15,591 nt of DNA from Sphingobacteriaceae bacterium UBA2059 (GTDB lineage: Bacteria; Bacteroidota; Bacteroidia; Sphingobacteriales; Sphingobacteriaceae): positions 64,988 to 80,578 of the forward strand of contig DDAL01000018.1 of assembly GCA_002332615.1 (NCBI GenBank), written 5' to 3'. Made by a program: the position numbers and the translations under genes. Below, piece by piece: positions 1-6,527 of the stretch. Positions within the stretch are counted from its first letter, which is position 1. Every line of letters begins with the position of its first letter. The notes beneath the pieces were generated by a model. The model made no database searches. It was not told the DNA's origin and was given only the letters and a program-made list of their open reading frames with translations.

Positions 1-132
1 CAACAGCTTTTCATTGATGCAGAGGTCACGGTCATAGTCGGCACTATAGCTTGCAATAAAGCCATTGTGATTGATCAAATGCTTTTCTATGATCGTTTCT
101 AAGCCTTTTTCTGATGTATCTGTTGTATGCAT
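1..132 (-). CDS. hsdR: Type I restriction endonuclease R subunit HsdR, N-terminal fragment (runs off left edge)
   Basis: Only the first 44 codons are present. They read from the ATG at 132-130 without a stop to the window edge. The visible N-terminus contains SEKGLETIIEKHL, then NHNGFIAS and DYDRDLCINEKLL, which is the opening typical of type I R subunits (start of the N-terminal nuclease domain). The DEAD-box helicase motifs and the nuclease active site would lie outside the window. HsdR is the motor and cleavage subunit that joins HsdM and HsdS to cut DNA lacking the host methylation pattern. It starts 20 bases after the rhuM stop, so it is the last visible gene of the operon. Whether the full gene is intact cannot be judged here. 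Confidence 0.85.
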   Translation of the reverse strand, partial: MHTTDTSEKGLETIIEKHLINHNGFIASYSADYDRDLCINEKLL

Positions 133-152
133 AATGATTGCTTCTGTAATTA

Positions 153-1157
153 TTAATCGTCTTTAGATTTCTTCCCTTTCTTCAAGCCCTTCACCATTTT
201 ATCAAAATCGGATTCTATTTTCTGGGTTTTGTTAAACTTGTCGTATTCGGAGTGGGCTTTATTTTCGGCTTGCTTTTTGGATTTCTTGCCGGAACCCTCT
301 AATACTTTATACTCGTTAAACTCTAAAAATTTGTTGACACTTAATGCCAATTGCTCCATGGTGAAGGTATTCTCTCGTTCTATCAGCCCTTCTATGTAAT
401 CAAAGTAGCCGGTTACGGTGCGTTCCAGTTGTTTGATTTCTTTTTCCTGCAAGTAGTTCTTGGCGATGCTGGTATCTGATTTTAAGATTCTGCCCTCGGG
501 AGCATTTTTCCAGGTGGTTAAGCCCATGTTTTCTTTTTTGCTGTCGGCTTTCAGGAAAATGATTTCGGCTGCTGTTTTGCCAGTAATGGCAAAGTGAAAT
601 TTATTTTGCACCGTGGCGTAAAAATCTTTGGTAATGGGCGATTGCGGGTCGTAATCAATACTGCACTCCGCAAAGATGTCGGTTACCTGCTGATAAATTC
701 TACGTTCACTGGCTCGGATGGAGCGTACCCGCTCCAATAACTCTTTGAAATAATCCTTGCCAAACAGAGTTTTGCCTTGCTTGAGGCGTTCGTCATCGAG
801 GGTAAAACCTTTGATGATGTATTCCTTTAAGGTTTTGGTAGCCCAAATACGGAACTGGGTTGCCTTGGCCGAGTTTACCCGGTAACCTACCGAAATGATA
901 GCGTCCAGGTTGTAATACTTCGTTTTGTAGTTTTTACCATCCGATGCAGTTGTTTCCAAAATGGAAACAACTGCATCCTCCACTAATTCTCCACTTTCAA
1001 AGATGTTTGCCAAATGTTTGCTTATAGCCGGAACCCCTACCGAAAAGAGTTCGGCCATCGCTTTTTGCGTAAGCCAAATGCTCTCCTCAAATAGCATCAC
1101 ATCCAGCCGTACATCGCCTGAAGGTGTAGTATAAAGTAGAAAATCAGATTCTTGCAT
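153..1157 (-). CDS. RhuM-family protein embedded in the type I RM operon
   Basis: The 334-residue product matches what I know of the RhuM (virulence RhuM) family, named after a Salmonella SPI-3 gene. The N-terminal half has a winged-helix-like segment (about 26-56, IWLTQKAMAELF followed by ISKHL), then TASDGKNY and the family-typical YNLDAIISVGYRVNS (82-96). The central region carries SIDYDP (166-171), FYATVQNKFHFAITGKTAAEII (179-200) and further family-like blocks. The C-terminus (about 289-334) is lysine-rich and probably disordered. Biochemical function is not established; DNA or RNA binding is an inference from the HTH-like part and the basic tail. It sits 12 bases after hsdS and 20 before hsdR, so it is co-transcribed with the RM genes. 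RhuM homologues are common passengers of type I RM loci. Codons 60-74 form a perfect hairpin (see separate entry). Confidence 0.85.
   Translation of the reverse strand: MQESDFLLYTTPSGDVRLDVMLFEESIWLTQKAMAELFSVGVPAISKHLANIFESGELVEDAVVSILETTASDGKNYKTKYYNLDAIISVGYRVNSAKATQFRIWATKTLKEYIIKGFTLDDERLKQGKTLFGKDYFKELLERVRSIRASERRIYQQVTDIFAECSIDYDPQSPITKDFYATVQNKFHFAITGKTAAEIIFLKADSKKENMGLTTWKNAPEGRILKSDTSIAKNYLQEKEIKQLERTVTGYFDYIEGLIERENTFTMEQLALSVNKFLEFNEYKVLEGSGKKSKKQAENKAHSEYDKFNKTQKIESDFDKMVKGLKKGKKSKDD
943..977. repeat. Perfect 16-bp inverted repeat with 3-base loop inside rhuM
   Basis: The left arm GATGCAGTTGTTTCCA (943-958) and right arm (962-977) are exact reverse complements, separated by AAA (959-961). 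The next bases outward (942 and 978) do not pair. In the rhuM mRNA the arms would form a 16-bp hairpin with a UUU loop covering codons around residues 61-72. No U-tract follows, so it does not look like an intrinsic terminator. An exact arm pair this long at such short spacing is not expected by chance in a window of this size. Confidence 0.9.
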
Positions 1158-1169
1158 ATTTTCGTCCTT

Positions 1170-2507
1170 CTAATTAGTTAATAGAGGCATTGGCTCCTCT
1201 GAACTGTTCGGAATTTCCGAACGGTTGTTCATTATTTTATGATGTAATTTCCCCAATACCGCTTCGGCTATCATGGCTTCCCGATACTCTTTGATGAGTT
1301 CTATTTCTTTCTCTGCTTTGGCAATGGCCTGGTCTATTTTGGTGGTTTCGGCTTTGATATACTTATAAATAATTACTTGTTCTTCGATTGGAGGCAAAAC
1401 AATTGGAAGGCTTTTCAATAAATCCTGACTCATTGAAGCACGTGTTATGATGTTCATTTCTTTTACGAAATACTCCCGTAATAATTCATTTCTAAAGTAG
1501 TATGTGCTATAACCCTCATAAAGGAGGTTTGCCGTAGGTCTGAAACGAATTAAAAACCCTGAAAAAGTTGCATTAGGAATTGTTTCGTGACAAGTCGAAG
1601 CGATGGCGATTTCATCTACAATTTCTGATGTTCGAGTGAAAAATACGTCTCCTTTTTCAACAGAACAGTTAGCTTGGTCTTCTCCTGTGGATTCAACTAA
1701 ACCTGATGGGATTTCGGGCAAAATCTCATTGTTGTATATATCTCCATAACCGAAGAAGGGAAAACCTTTTCCAAAAAATTCTCCTCCTTTATTTAGTCCA
1801 TTTTGACATTGACCACAGTATCTCAATTTCCTCAATTCCCAATGCTCAGGAATATCCCCCAACCATTCAATGCCGCTATCCTTTAAGGTTACATCAGGGT
1901 TAATTCCTTTGGTAACTGCTCTGCTAATTATCGCCTGCCGTTGCTCTTTGAGCAACTCAATAAAGGCTTGCTTTTTCTGGATGAAGTGCTTTGTTCTTTC
2001 GGATTGCTTGTCTAAGTAGTTGGCGATTGTGATTTGTTCTTCTATTGGAGGACAAGGAACTTTGATGTATTTCATATCGAAATACTTGGTACTCCACATA
2101 TCATCTACAATTCCTTTACCAAACTTGTAGAACTCTTCCTGAAAAAGAACATTTGTAAGCAGATAGTTGGTGTATCGATTATCGTATTTTGTATTTGGTT
2201 TCAATACCGTGTTAATTAGGGAAACAGAACCGTCATACTTTGACATTCCTCCACTACCTTTTCTATCGCTTCTGCTATTGATGACAAAATCGTTTATACA
2301 AACTCCCTTTCGATTTTCACCATTTGTTGTTTTCGCCACATTTTCTAATTGAGGCACAACACCCTTCATTGTAACAGAAAGAGGGGTATAGTCTTCATCA
2401 CTCACTTTTTCTGTGCGTTCAACAAAAATGCTCCCGATCCTATAAAAGCGCCAATGAGCCGGTAGATTCTGCGTTAAAATTGATATGTAATTACTCTCTA
2501 CTATCAT
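1170..2507 (-). CDS. hsdS: Type I RM specificity subunit HsdS
   Basis: The 445-residue protein has the classical two-half HsdS layout: target recognition domain 1 (about 15-150), a conserved helical spacer beginning PPIEEQITIANYL (153-165, helix to about 200), target recognition domain 2 (about 215-370), and a second spacer beginning PPIEEQVIIYKYI (372-384, helix to about 418). Each half starts with a similar motif, LPAHWRFYRIG and IPEHWELRKLR. HsdS selects the bipartite DNA target and bridges two HsdM and two HsdR subunits. It begins 2 bases after the hsdM stop. Both halves are intact, so the gene looks functional. A tail of about 25 residues after the second spacer (from about 421) is not part of the usual fold. 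The target sequence cannot be read from the protein. Confidence 0.93.
   Translation of the reverse strand: MIVESNYISILTQNLPAHWRFYRIGSIFVERTEKVSDEDYTPLSVTMKGVVPQLENVAKTTNGENRKGVCINDFVINSRSDRKGSGGMSKYDGSVSLINTVLKPNTKYDNRYTNYLLTNVLFQEEFYKFGKGIVDDMWSTKYFDMKYIKVPCPPIEEQITIANYLDKQSERTKHFIQKKQAFIELLKEQRQAIISRAVTKGINPDVTLKDSGIEWLGDIPEHWELRKLRYCGQCQNGLNKGGEFFGKGFPFFGYGDIYNNEILPEIPSGLVESTGEDQANCSVEKGDVFFTRTSEIVDEIAIASTCHETIPNATFSGFLIRFRPTANLLYEGYSTYYFRNELLREYFVKEMNIITRASMSQDLLKSLPIVLPPIEEQVIIYKYIKAETTKIDQAIAKAEKEIELIKEYREAMIAEAVLGKLHHKIMNNRSEIPNSSEEPMPLLTN
1206..1222. repeat. 17-base palindrome in the 3' end of hsdS
   Basis: GTTCGGAA (1206-1213), one central T, then TTCCGAAC (1215-1222). It lies in the codons for the non-conserved tail of HsdS. 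An 8-bp palindrome can arise by chance in 15 kb, so this is noted without a functional claim. Confidence 0.5.
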
Positions 2508-2509
2508 AA

Positions 2510-4279
2510 CTACGCTTCAACAATTTCTTTTAATAGATGCTCTGTCTCTTCCTCAATCTTGAAAATATCGGCAGATATTTCTTCTAAGCTTCTTGGTGCT
2601 TTGTGCTGGTAGAAGTATTTGGCAAAGTTTATTTCATAGCCGGTTTTGGTTTCGCTCTTTTTATACCAGGCATCCGGCACAAAAGGAGTAACCTCTTTGG
2701 CAAAAAAGGCATCAATGTCGTCCTTCAAAGGAATGTTTTCCTTGTCTTTGAGGGCATTATCGCTCTTGGGGTTGCCTTTGGCATCCTTGATGATATTTCC
2801 GTCTTCATCACGCTGAGGGCGGTGTACGGTGATCTGGCTGTAGCCAAAGTCTTCATTGTCGAGAATGATGCTGTGCTCATTGTTCTCGAAATTCAAAAAC
2901 AGGTCGGTAATCTTGCGGATATGGTCTTTGCTAAACTCTACCCGCTTTTTACCCAAAGGCTTGCGCATTTTGCTGTAGAAAGCCTCAGAAGTAACATTGA
3001 TGAGTTGCAGTTTTCCTTTTCGTTTTTCTTCCTTCCTGTTGTTCAGGATAAAAATATAGGTGGGTATGCCCGTGTTGTAAAACAAATCATTGGGTAGGGC
3101 AATGACCGCTTCCAGCAAATCATTCTCAAAAAGGTATTTCCGGATTTCCGTTTCTCCTTGTCCTGCATCTCCTGTAAACAGAGCTGAACCATTATGAATA
3201 GTAGCTGCTCTGCTACCCAATTCGCTGTTGGTTTTCAGCTTGGAAACAATGTTCATCACAAACAGCAATTGACCGTCATTTACTCGGGGAACCCCCACGG
3301 TAAAGCGAGGATCTATGATGTCTTTTTTATCCAATATGGCATCCGCATCTACTTTCCATGTTTTCCCATACGGTGGATTGCTGATCATGAAGTCAAATTG
3401 CAGGTTTGGAAAGCCGTCTTTGCTCAGTGTAGAGCCGAAAGCAATCTTCTCCGGGTCTTCATCTTTTATCAGCATGTCTGCTTTACAGATGGCATAGGTT
3501 TCAGGGTTTACTTCCTGACCGTACAAATGGAAAGTAGCTTTTGGGTTCAGTTTTTTGGCAAAGTGTTCCGCTTCTGTAAGCATACCACCACTACCGCAAG
3601 CAGGGTCGTAAATGAGATACGTTCCGTCCTTTATCTTTCCTTTGAGCGGTTCAAAAATCAGGTGGGTCATTAAGCGAATAATTTCCCTTGGCGTAAAGTG
3701 TTCTCCGGCTTCCTCGTTGTTCTCCTCATTGAACTTGCGTATGAGTTCTTCAAACACATAGCCCATGCCCAAATTGGTCAAGCCTTCCATGACCACATTG
3801 CCGTCTTTATCAGTAACAGGCATTGGGCTTAGGTTAATGGTGCTTGAGCAAAATTTTTCAATCAGAGGGAAGGTTATGTTGCCTTCTTCCAAAGTCTCTA
3901 ATTGGTTTCTTAACTTGAACTTGCTGATGATGTCCTGCACGTTGCTGCTAAAGCCATCCAAGTAGGTTTCTAAGTTTTGGCGAATGTTGCCCGGTTCGTT
4001 CAATAACCTTTTGAAGGTATAGTTGGAGGTATTGTAAAACACATAACCGCTGGTTTTGCGCAATTGGGCAGATTGGTTGTCAATCTTCATCTCGTTCAGC
4101 TTTTGGTGCATTTCCAAAACTTTGTCTTTGGTTGGCTCCAAAATGGCATCCAGTCTGCGCAGAACGGTAAATGGTAAGATTATATCTCTGTATTTTCCAC
4201 GTGTATAGACATCACGTAACACATCATCAGCAATACTCCAGATGAAATTAACGATAGCGTTATGTTGTACTTGGTTCAT
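2510..4279 (-). CDS. hsdM: Type I RM DNA methyltransferase subunit HsdM (N6-adenine)
   Basis: I start it at the ATG at 4279-4277 (MNQVQHNAIVNFIW), giving 589 residues. This lies 2 bases after the regulator stop and matches the usual HsdM N-terminal helical domain (HsdM_N). A longer in-frame reading from 4384 would overlap the regulator and add an unrelated basic leader. Visible motifs: GEHFTPREIIRLM (192-204), the AdoMet-binding motif I DPACGSGGM (225-233) and the catalytic NPPY motif IV (301-304), typical of gamma-type N6-adenine methylases. With HsdS it forms the M2S methylase that protects host DNA, and it is also part of the cutting complex. All key motifs are intact. It is the second gene of the operon, followed by hsdS after 2 bases. 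Confidence 0.95.
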   Translation of the reverse strand: MNQVQHNAIVNFIWSIADDVLRDVYTRGKYRDIILPFTVLRRLDAILEPTKDKVLEMHQKLNEMKIDNQSAQLRKTSGYVFYNTSNYTFKRLLNEPGNIRQNLETYLDGFSSNVQDIISKFKLRNQLETLEEGNITFPLIEKFCSSTINLSPMPVTDKDGNVVMEGLTNLGMGYVFEELIRKFNEENNEEAGEHFTPREIIRLMTHLIFEPLKGKIKDGTYLIYDPACGSGGMLTEAEHFAKKLNPKATFHLYGQEVNPETYAICKADMLIKDEDPEKIAFGSTLSKDGFPNLQFDFMISNPPYGKTWKVDADAILDKKDIIDPRFTVGVPRVNDGQLLFVMNIVSKLKTNSELGSRAATIHNGSALFTGDAGQGETEIRKYLFENDLLEAVIALPNDLFYNTGIPTYIFILNNRKEEKRKGKLQLINVTSEAFYSKMRKPLGKKRVEFSKDHIRKITDLFLNFENNEHSIILDNEDFGYSQITVHRPQRDEDGNIIKDAKGNPKSDNALKDKENIPLKDDIDAFFAKEVTPFVPDAWYKKSETKTGYEINFAKYFYQHKAPRSLEEISADIFKIEEETEHLLKEIVEA

Positions 4280-4281
4280 TC

Positions 4282-4575
4282 TTATTTGGTGTTTGCTTGG
4301 TTTAGATCCTTTTGAGCGATTTTCAAGGCCTGTAATGCCTGATCTTCGTCGGTTACTATTTCCTTGATTTGGTCTGCTAACCACAAAGCCAATAATTCCT
4401 GTTCGCTTGCTTTGAGGATTTCGGCAATTTTTAGCACTTGTTCCCGTTTGGCTTTGCGTTCACCACGTTCAATTTTGCTAAACATGGGCGTGTCTATCTC
4501 AAGGTTTGCTGCTAACTGTCGTTGTAACAATCTCTGGCTTTCTCTAAGCTCTCTTATTCTTTCACCGAAGTGCAT
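4282..4575 (-). CDS. XRE-family helix-turn-helix regulator, probable controller of the RM operon
   Basis: A 97-residue protein with an N-terminal Cro/CI-type HTH: FGERIRELRE (3-12), the helix pair LQRQLAANLEI (18-28) and recognition helix around PMFSKIERGERK (30-41), then VLKIAEIL (47-54). The C-terminal 35 residues are probably helical. It is the first gene of the RM operon, 2 bases ahead of hsdM, so it is made together with the methylase. Size, fold and position resemble RM controller (C) proteins that autoregulate and delay restriction during establishment; that role is inferred. A short inverted repeat 14-25 bases upstream of its ATG is a candidate operator. Confidence 0.85.
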   Translation of the reverse strand: MHFGERIRELRESQRLLQRQLAANLEIDTPMFSKIERGERKAKREQVLKIAEILKASEQELLALWLADQIKEIVTDEDQALQALKIAQKDLNQANTK

Positions 4576-4780
4576 GACTTTTCTATATTTGACCTGTCAA
4601 GTTTAGAACAAATTAGTATAAGAAAAAATCTTTATTTAGGATTTGAGGAAACGGGGAAACTTAAGGATTCCTTGTCTTAAAACCCCTCTACTAAGAGTTT
4701 GTATATTATTATGACGAAGATATACTTAACATGATCTTACTCGACATAGGTAATTATGGGTTATTAAGAAAGAAACTGCT
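4576..4780. other. AT-rich intergenic junction between RM cassette and folate genes
   Basis: This 205-base spacer must hold the promoter of the RM operon and the 3' end of the pabB-pabC transcript, both on the minus strand. The candidate operator is at its left end. GGGG (4653-4656) and CCCC (4683-4686) flank an inner TTAAG/CTTAA pair (4661-4665 and 4676-4680); read on the minus strand this could be a weak, interrupted stem, with a T6 run about 20 bases further on. It is a poor match to an intrinsic terminator. No gene of credible length is present, and I found no direct repeats or integrase-type attachment site that would define the cassette edge. Confidence 0.5.
4589..4600. promoter_or_regulatory. 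Candidate operator for the RM controller protein
   Basis: On the minus strand the bases read TTGAC-AG-GTCAA, a 5-bp inverted repeat with a 2-base spacer, ending 13 bases before the regulator ATG (4575). It overlaps a weak -7-like element (TAAACTTG, 4605-4598, one mismatch to TAnnTTTG), which is where an autorepressor would be expected to bind. Short repeats like this can occur by chance, so confidence is limited. Confidence 0.35.
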
Positions 4781-5389
4781 CTAACCCCTGAACGGCTTTA
4801 TTGCTTCGACAGCTATGGGCGCTGAGTGATCCGGGTGCAGGAGGGCGTTGATGAGCTTCATGCTTTCGAAGGATTGCAGATCTGCCGGCTTGAGCGGCCG
4901 TTCTTTAAGCTCGCTGCGCTCCAGCAGGTAGCGGCGCATTGTTCCGGGTAAAAGCGGTGTTGAGGGGGTTATCCAGCTGTGGCCGTCGTAAAAGGCGCAG
5001 TTGGCATAGGAGGTATCGGTAAGATAGCCATTTTTAACGATCAGGATATCTTCTGAAGGCTGCAAGCCCAGGCGGTGCTGCTCCAAAGCCCGGCGACAGC
5101 TATACTTATGGGCATAATCAATAGTATTATCGTTTACAAGGTACAGTGCCGAAAGGATGCGGGGGGTGTAGCGTGTATACCTTACGGGGCCGAAGCCGGC
5201 GCCATACTCTACCCTGCATTTGTATACGCCCTGCCGGCATTCGGCGGGTACATGGAGATACTCTTCCAAGCGGAGCGGGCCGGAACAGCCCAGTAATTGC
5301 CTGCGACTGTGGTTGAGCCGCTGGTTATGTAGGCTGAGGCGCTGCAACTGCCCGTCAATAAGCGCAATACTTTCAAATAATGGGTACAT
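4781..5389 (-). CDS. Class IV aminotransferase-fold protein, probable aminodeoxychorismate lyase (PabC role)
   Basis: The 202-residue protein begins LFESIALIDGQ (4-14) and has HNQRLNHSR (21-29), the usual opening of this PLP fold. The catalytic Schiff-base lysine is likely K95 in DYAHKYSCRR. GYLTDTSYANCAF (121-133) and PLLPGTMR (145-152) form the phosphate-binding and ring-binding loops. Expected reaction: 4-amino-4-deoxychorismate to p-aminobenzoate plus pyruvate. It is about 65 residues shorter than E. coli PabC, and has Asp (D125) where E. coli-type enzymes have Glu contacting the PLP ring nitrogen. Its start overlaps the end of pabB by 17 bases, which argues for translational coupling and for the folate role. 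A different class IV activity (branched-chain or D-amino acid transaminase) is less likely given its neighbour. Confidence 0.78.
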   Translation of the reverse strand: MYPLFESIALIDGQLQRLSLHNQRLNHSRRQLLGCSGPLRLEEYLHVPAECRQGVYKCRVEYGAGFGPVRYTRYTPRILSALYLVNDNTIDYAHKYSCRRALEQHRLGLQPSEDILIVKNGYLTDTSYANCAFYDGHSWITPSTPLLPGTMRRYLLERSELKERPLKPADLQSFESMKLINALLHPDHSAPIAVEAIKPFRG

Positions 5390-6347
5390 AGATCTTGTCT
5401 GTCATTTCTTGATATTCCTTAGAGCAGGAGCTGTTAACCGTAATGCCGCCTCCGCTGCAAAAGTATAGCTGCTCACCTTCTTTCTTTATAAACCGTATCA
5501 TTACGGCCGAGTCTATATTTTGCCCGTCAAAATATCCTGCTACACCCGTGTAAAACCCTCTTTCATACGTTTCGGCAGCTTTTATTACAGCCAGCGTACT
5601 AGGTTTGGGCGCTCCGCATATGGAGCCGGCCGGCAGTAAGGCTTTGAATAAGGCGCCGGGGCGGCGGGCATAGGCCGGGTCGAGCTGCCCGGCTATAGCC
5701 GAACTTACCTGCAAGAGGTGTTTGCCAGCCGTAGCTAGATGATCGATGTATCTGAAACGCTCTACCCTTACCCGCGAGGATACTCTGCTGAGATCATTAC
5801 GTATTAAGTCTACAATGGTGCTGTGCTCGGCAGTTTCTTTTTCATCATGGAGGATGATCTGCCTGGCATCTGGCAGGGCCGCGTCAATGGTGCCCTTCAT
5901 TGGAAACGATCGGATCAGGCCGCCCTGTACCTGTACAAACTTTTCGGGCGAAAATACCACAAACTCATCTTTATAGAGGATCTTATAAGGTGCCAGGCTG
6001 TGGGTATACACCTCTTTGAGGCTGCAATTGAGCCTGATGGGGCTTGCGCAAGTAAGATTTACAAGATAGGAGTTACCTCGTAACAGGGCAGCATGCACCT
6101 GCTCGAAGGAGCGGCTATACTCCTGGAGGCTGCACGGGAATTTTTGCAATACCGGTTTGGGTCCCTGTGCTGATGGTGCTTTGCTGTTGGTCCGGCTGCC
6201 AAAGGCGTACCACAGGCCCTGAGCTGCTGCATCTGCGGGTTTGCTTATAAAGCCGTGCCGCAAATCAAAGTCGAGCATAAAAACAAATGGCTGCCTGCTT
6301 TGCCCCCATGCATCCATTTGATCAAATACCTTGCCTGCTGCTAACAT
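5373..6347 (-). CDS. pabB: Aminodeoxychorismate synthase component I (PabB)
   Basis: A 324-residue chorismate-binding enzyme that aminates chorismate to 4-amino-4-deoxychorismate, using ammonia from a PabA/TrpG glutaminase that is not encoded here. Motifs: SFPMKGT (147-153), where the lysine (K151) replaces the alanine of anthranilate synthase and is the covalent catalytic residue of PabB; EHSTIVDLIRNDL (174-186); GSICGAPK (241-248); and SGGGITVNSSCSKEYQE (298-314). The PMKGT lysine is the main reason for choosing PabB over TrpE. It is compact, lacking most of the variable N-terminal half of E. coli PabB (453 residues), as is common in Bacteroidota. The start at 6347 follows a near-consensus -7 element, GATATTTG (6374-6367). 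M11 is a possible alternative start. The 3' end overlaps the aminotransferase gene by 17 bases. Confidence 0.9.
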   Translation of the reverse strand: MLAAGKVFDQMDAWGQSRQPFVFMLDFDLRHGFISKPADAAAQGLWYAFGSRTNSKAPSAQGPKPVLQKFPCSLQEYSRSFEQVHAALLRGNSYLVNLTCASPIRLNCSLKEVYTHSLAPYKILYKDEFVVFSPEKFVQVQGGLIRSFPMKGTIDAALPDARQIILHDEKETAEHSTIVDLIRNDLSRVSSRVRVERFRYIDHLATAGKHLLQVSSAIAGQLDPAYARRPGALFKALLPAGSICGAPKPSTLAVIKAAETYERGFYTGVAGYFDGQNIDSAVMIRFIKKEGEQLYFCSGGGITVNSSCSKEYQEMTDKIYVPII

Positions 6348-6391
6348 AGTTTTGTTTTACAGGAAGCAAATATCTGCAGAAAATCCGACGT

Positions 6392-6413
6392 AAGATGCAC
6401 TATACAGCATCTT
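6392..6413. repeat. 7-bp inverted repeat in the pabB-purN divergent region
   Basis: AAGATGC (6392-6398) and GCATCTT (6407-6413) are exact reverse complements separated by 8 bases. There is no adjacent T-run on either strand, so an operator-like site fits better than a terminator. It lies 18 bases upstream of the pabB -7-like element. The function is inferred only from position. Confidence 0.4.
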
Positions 6414-6503
6414 GGGATGATATTGAAATCTTACTTGGCCCTGGGCGCAAGGTCATTTAGCGAAAACAGAGCTCGGAAAGGCTCTTTATTTGTAAAGTTC
6501 ATT

Positions 6504-6511
6504 TATATTTG
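6504..6511 (+). promoter_or_regulatory. Bacteroidota -7 promoter element upstream of purN
   Basis: TATATTTG is an exact match to TAnnTTTG and ends 16 bases before the purN ATG. A TTTG occurs at 6489-6492, but the spacing to the -7 element is only 11 bases instead of about 20, so the -33 element is doubtful. The predicted leader would be very short. Confidence 0.5.
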
Positions 6512-6527
6512 GGTTCATTCTAACAGT

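Larger units (their letters stand above)
6348..6527. other. Divergent control region between pabB and purN
   Basis: This 180-base spacer separates the p-aminobenzoate genes (minus) from purN (plus). It holds a near-consensus -7 element for pabB (GATATTTG, 6374-6367), an exact one for purN (TATATTTG, 6504-6511), and an inverted repeat AAGATGC/GCATCTT at 6392-6413. No credible gene lies in it. Confidence 0.55.

Noticed and set aside
2603..3673. Plus-strand open frames opposite hsdM
   Set aside because: They are antisense to an intact hsdM with all its motifs, and their translations look like random hydrophobic or low-information sequence.
4280..4384. Longer start for hsdM
   Set aside because: It would overlap the regulator gene by about 100 bases in another frame and add a basic leader unlike HsdM; the ATG at 4279 fits the 2-base gap and the usual N-terminus.
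4653..4686. Intrinsic terminator downstream of the pabB-lyase operon
   Set aside because: The stem is interrupted and the T-run is about 20 bases away, so it is only mentioned within the intergenic entry.
6417..6527. Extended N-terminus for purN (37 extra residues)
   Set aside because: The family fold begins at MRKTRIAIFASGSGSN; the extension has no PurN resemblance and runs through an exact TAnnTTTG element.
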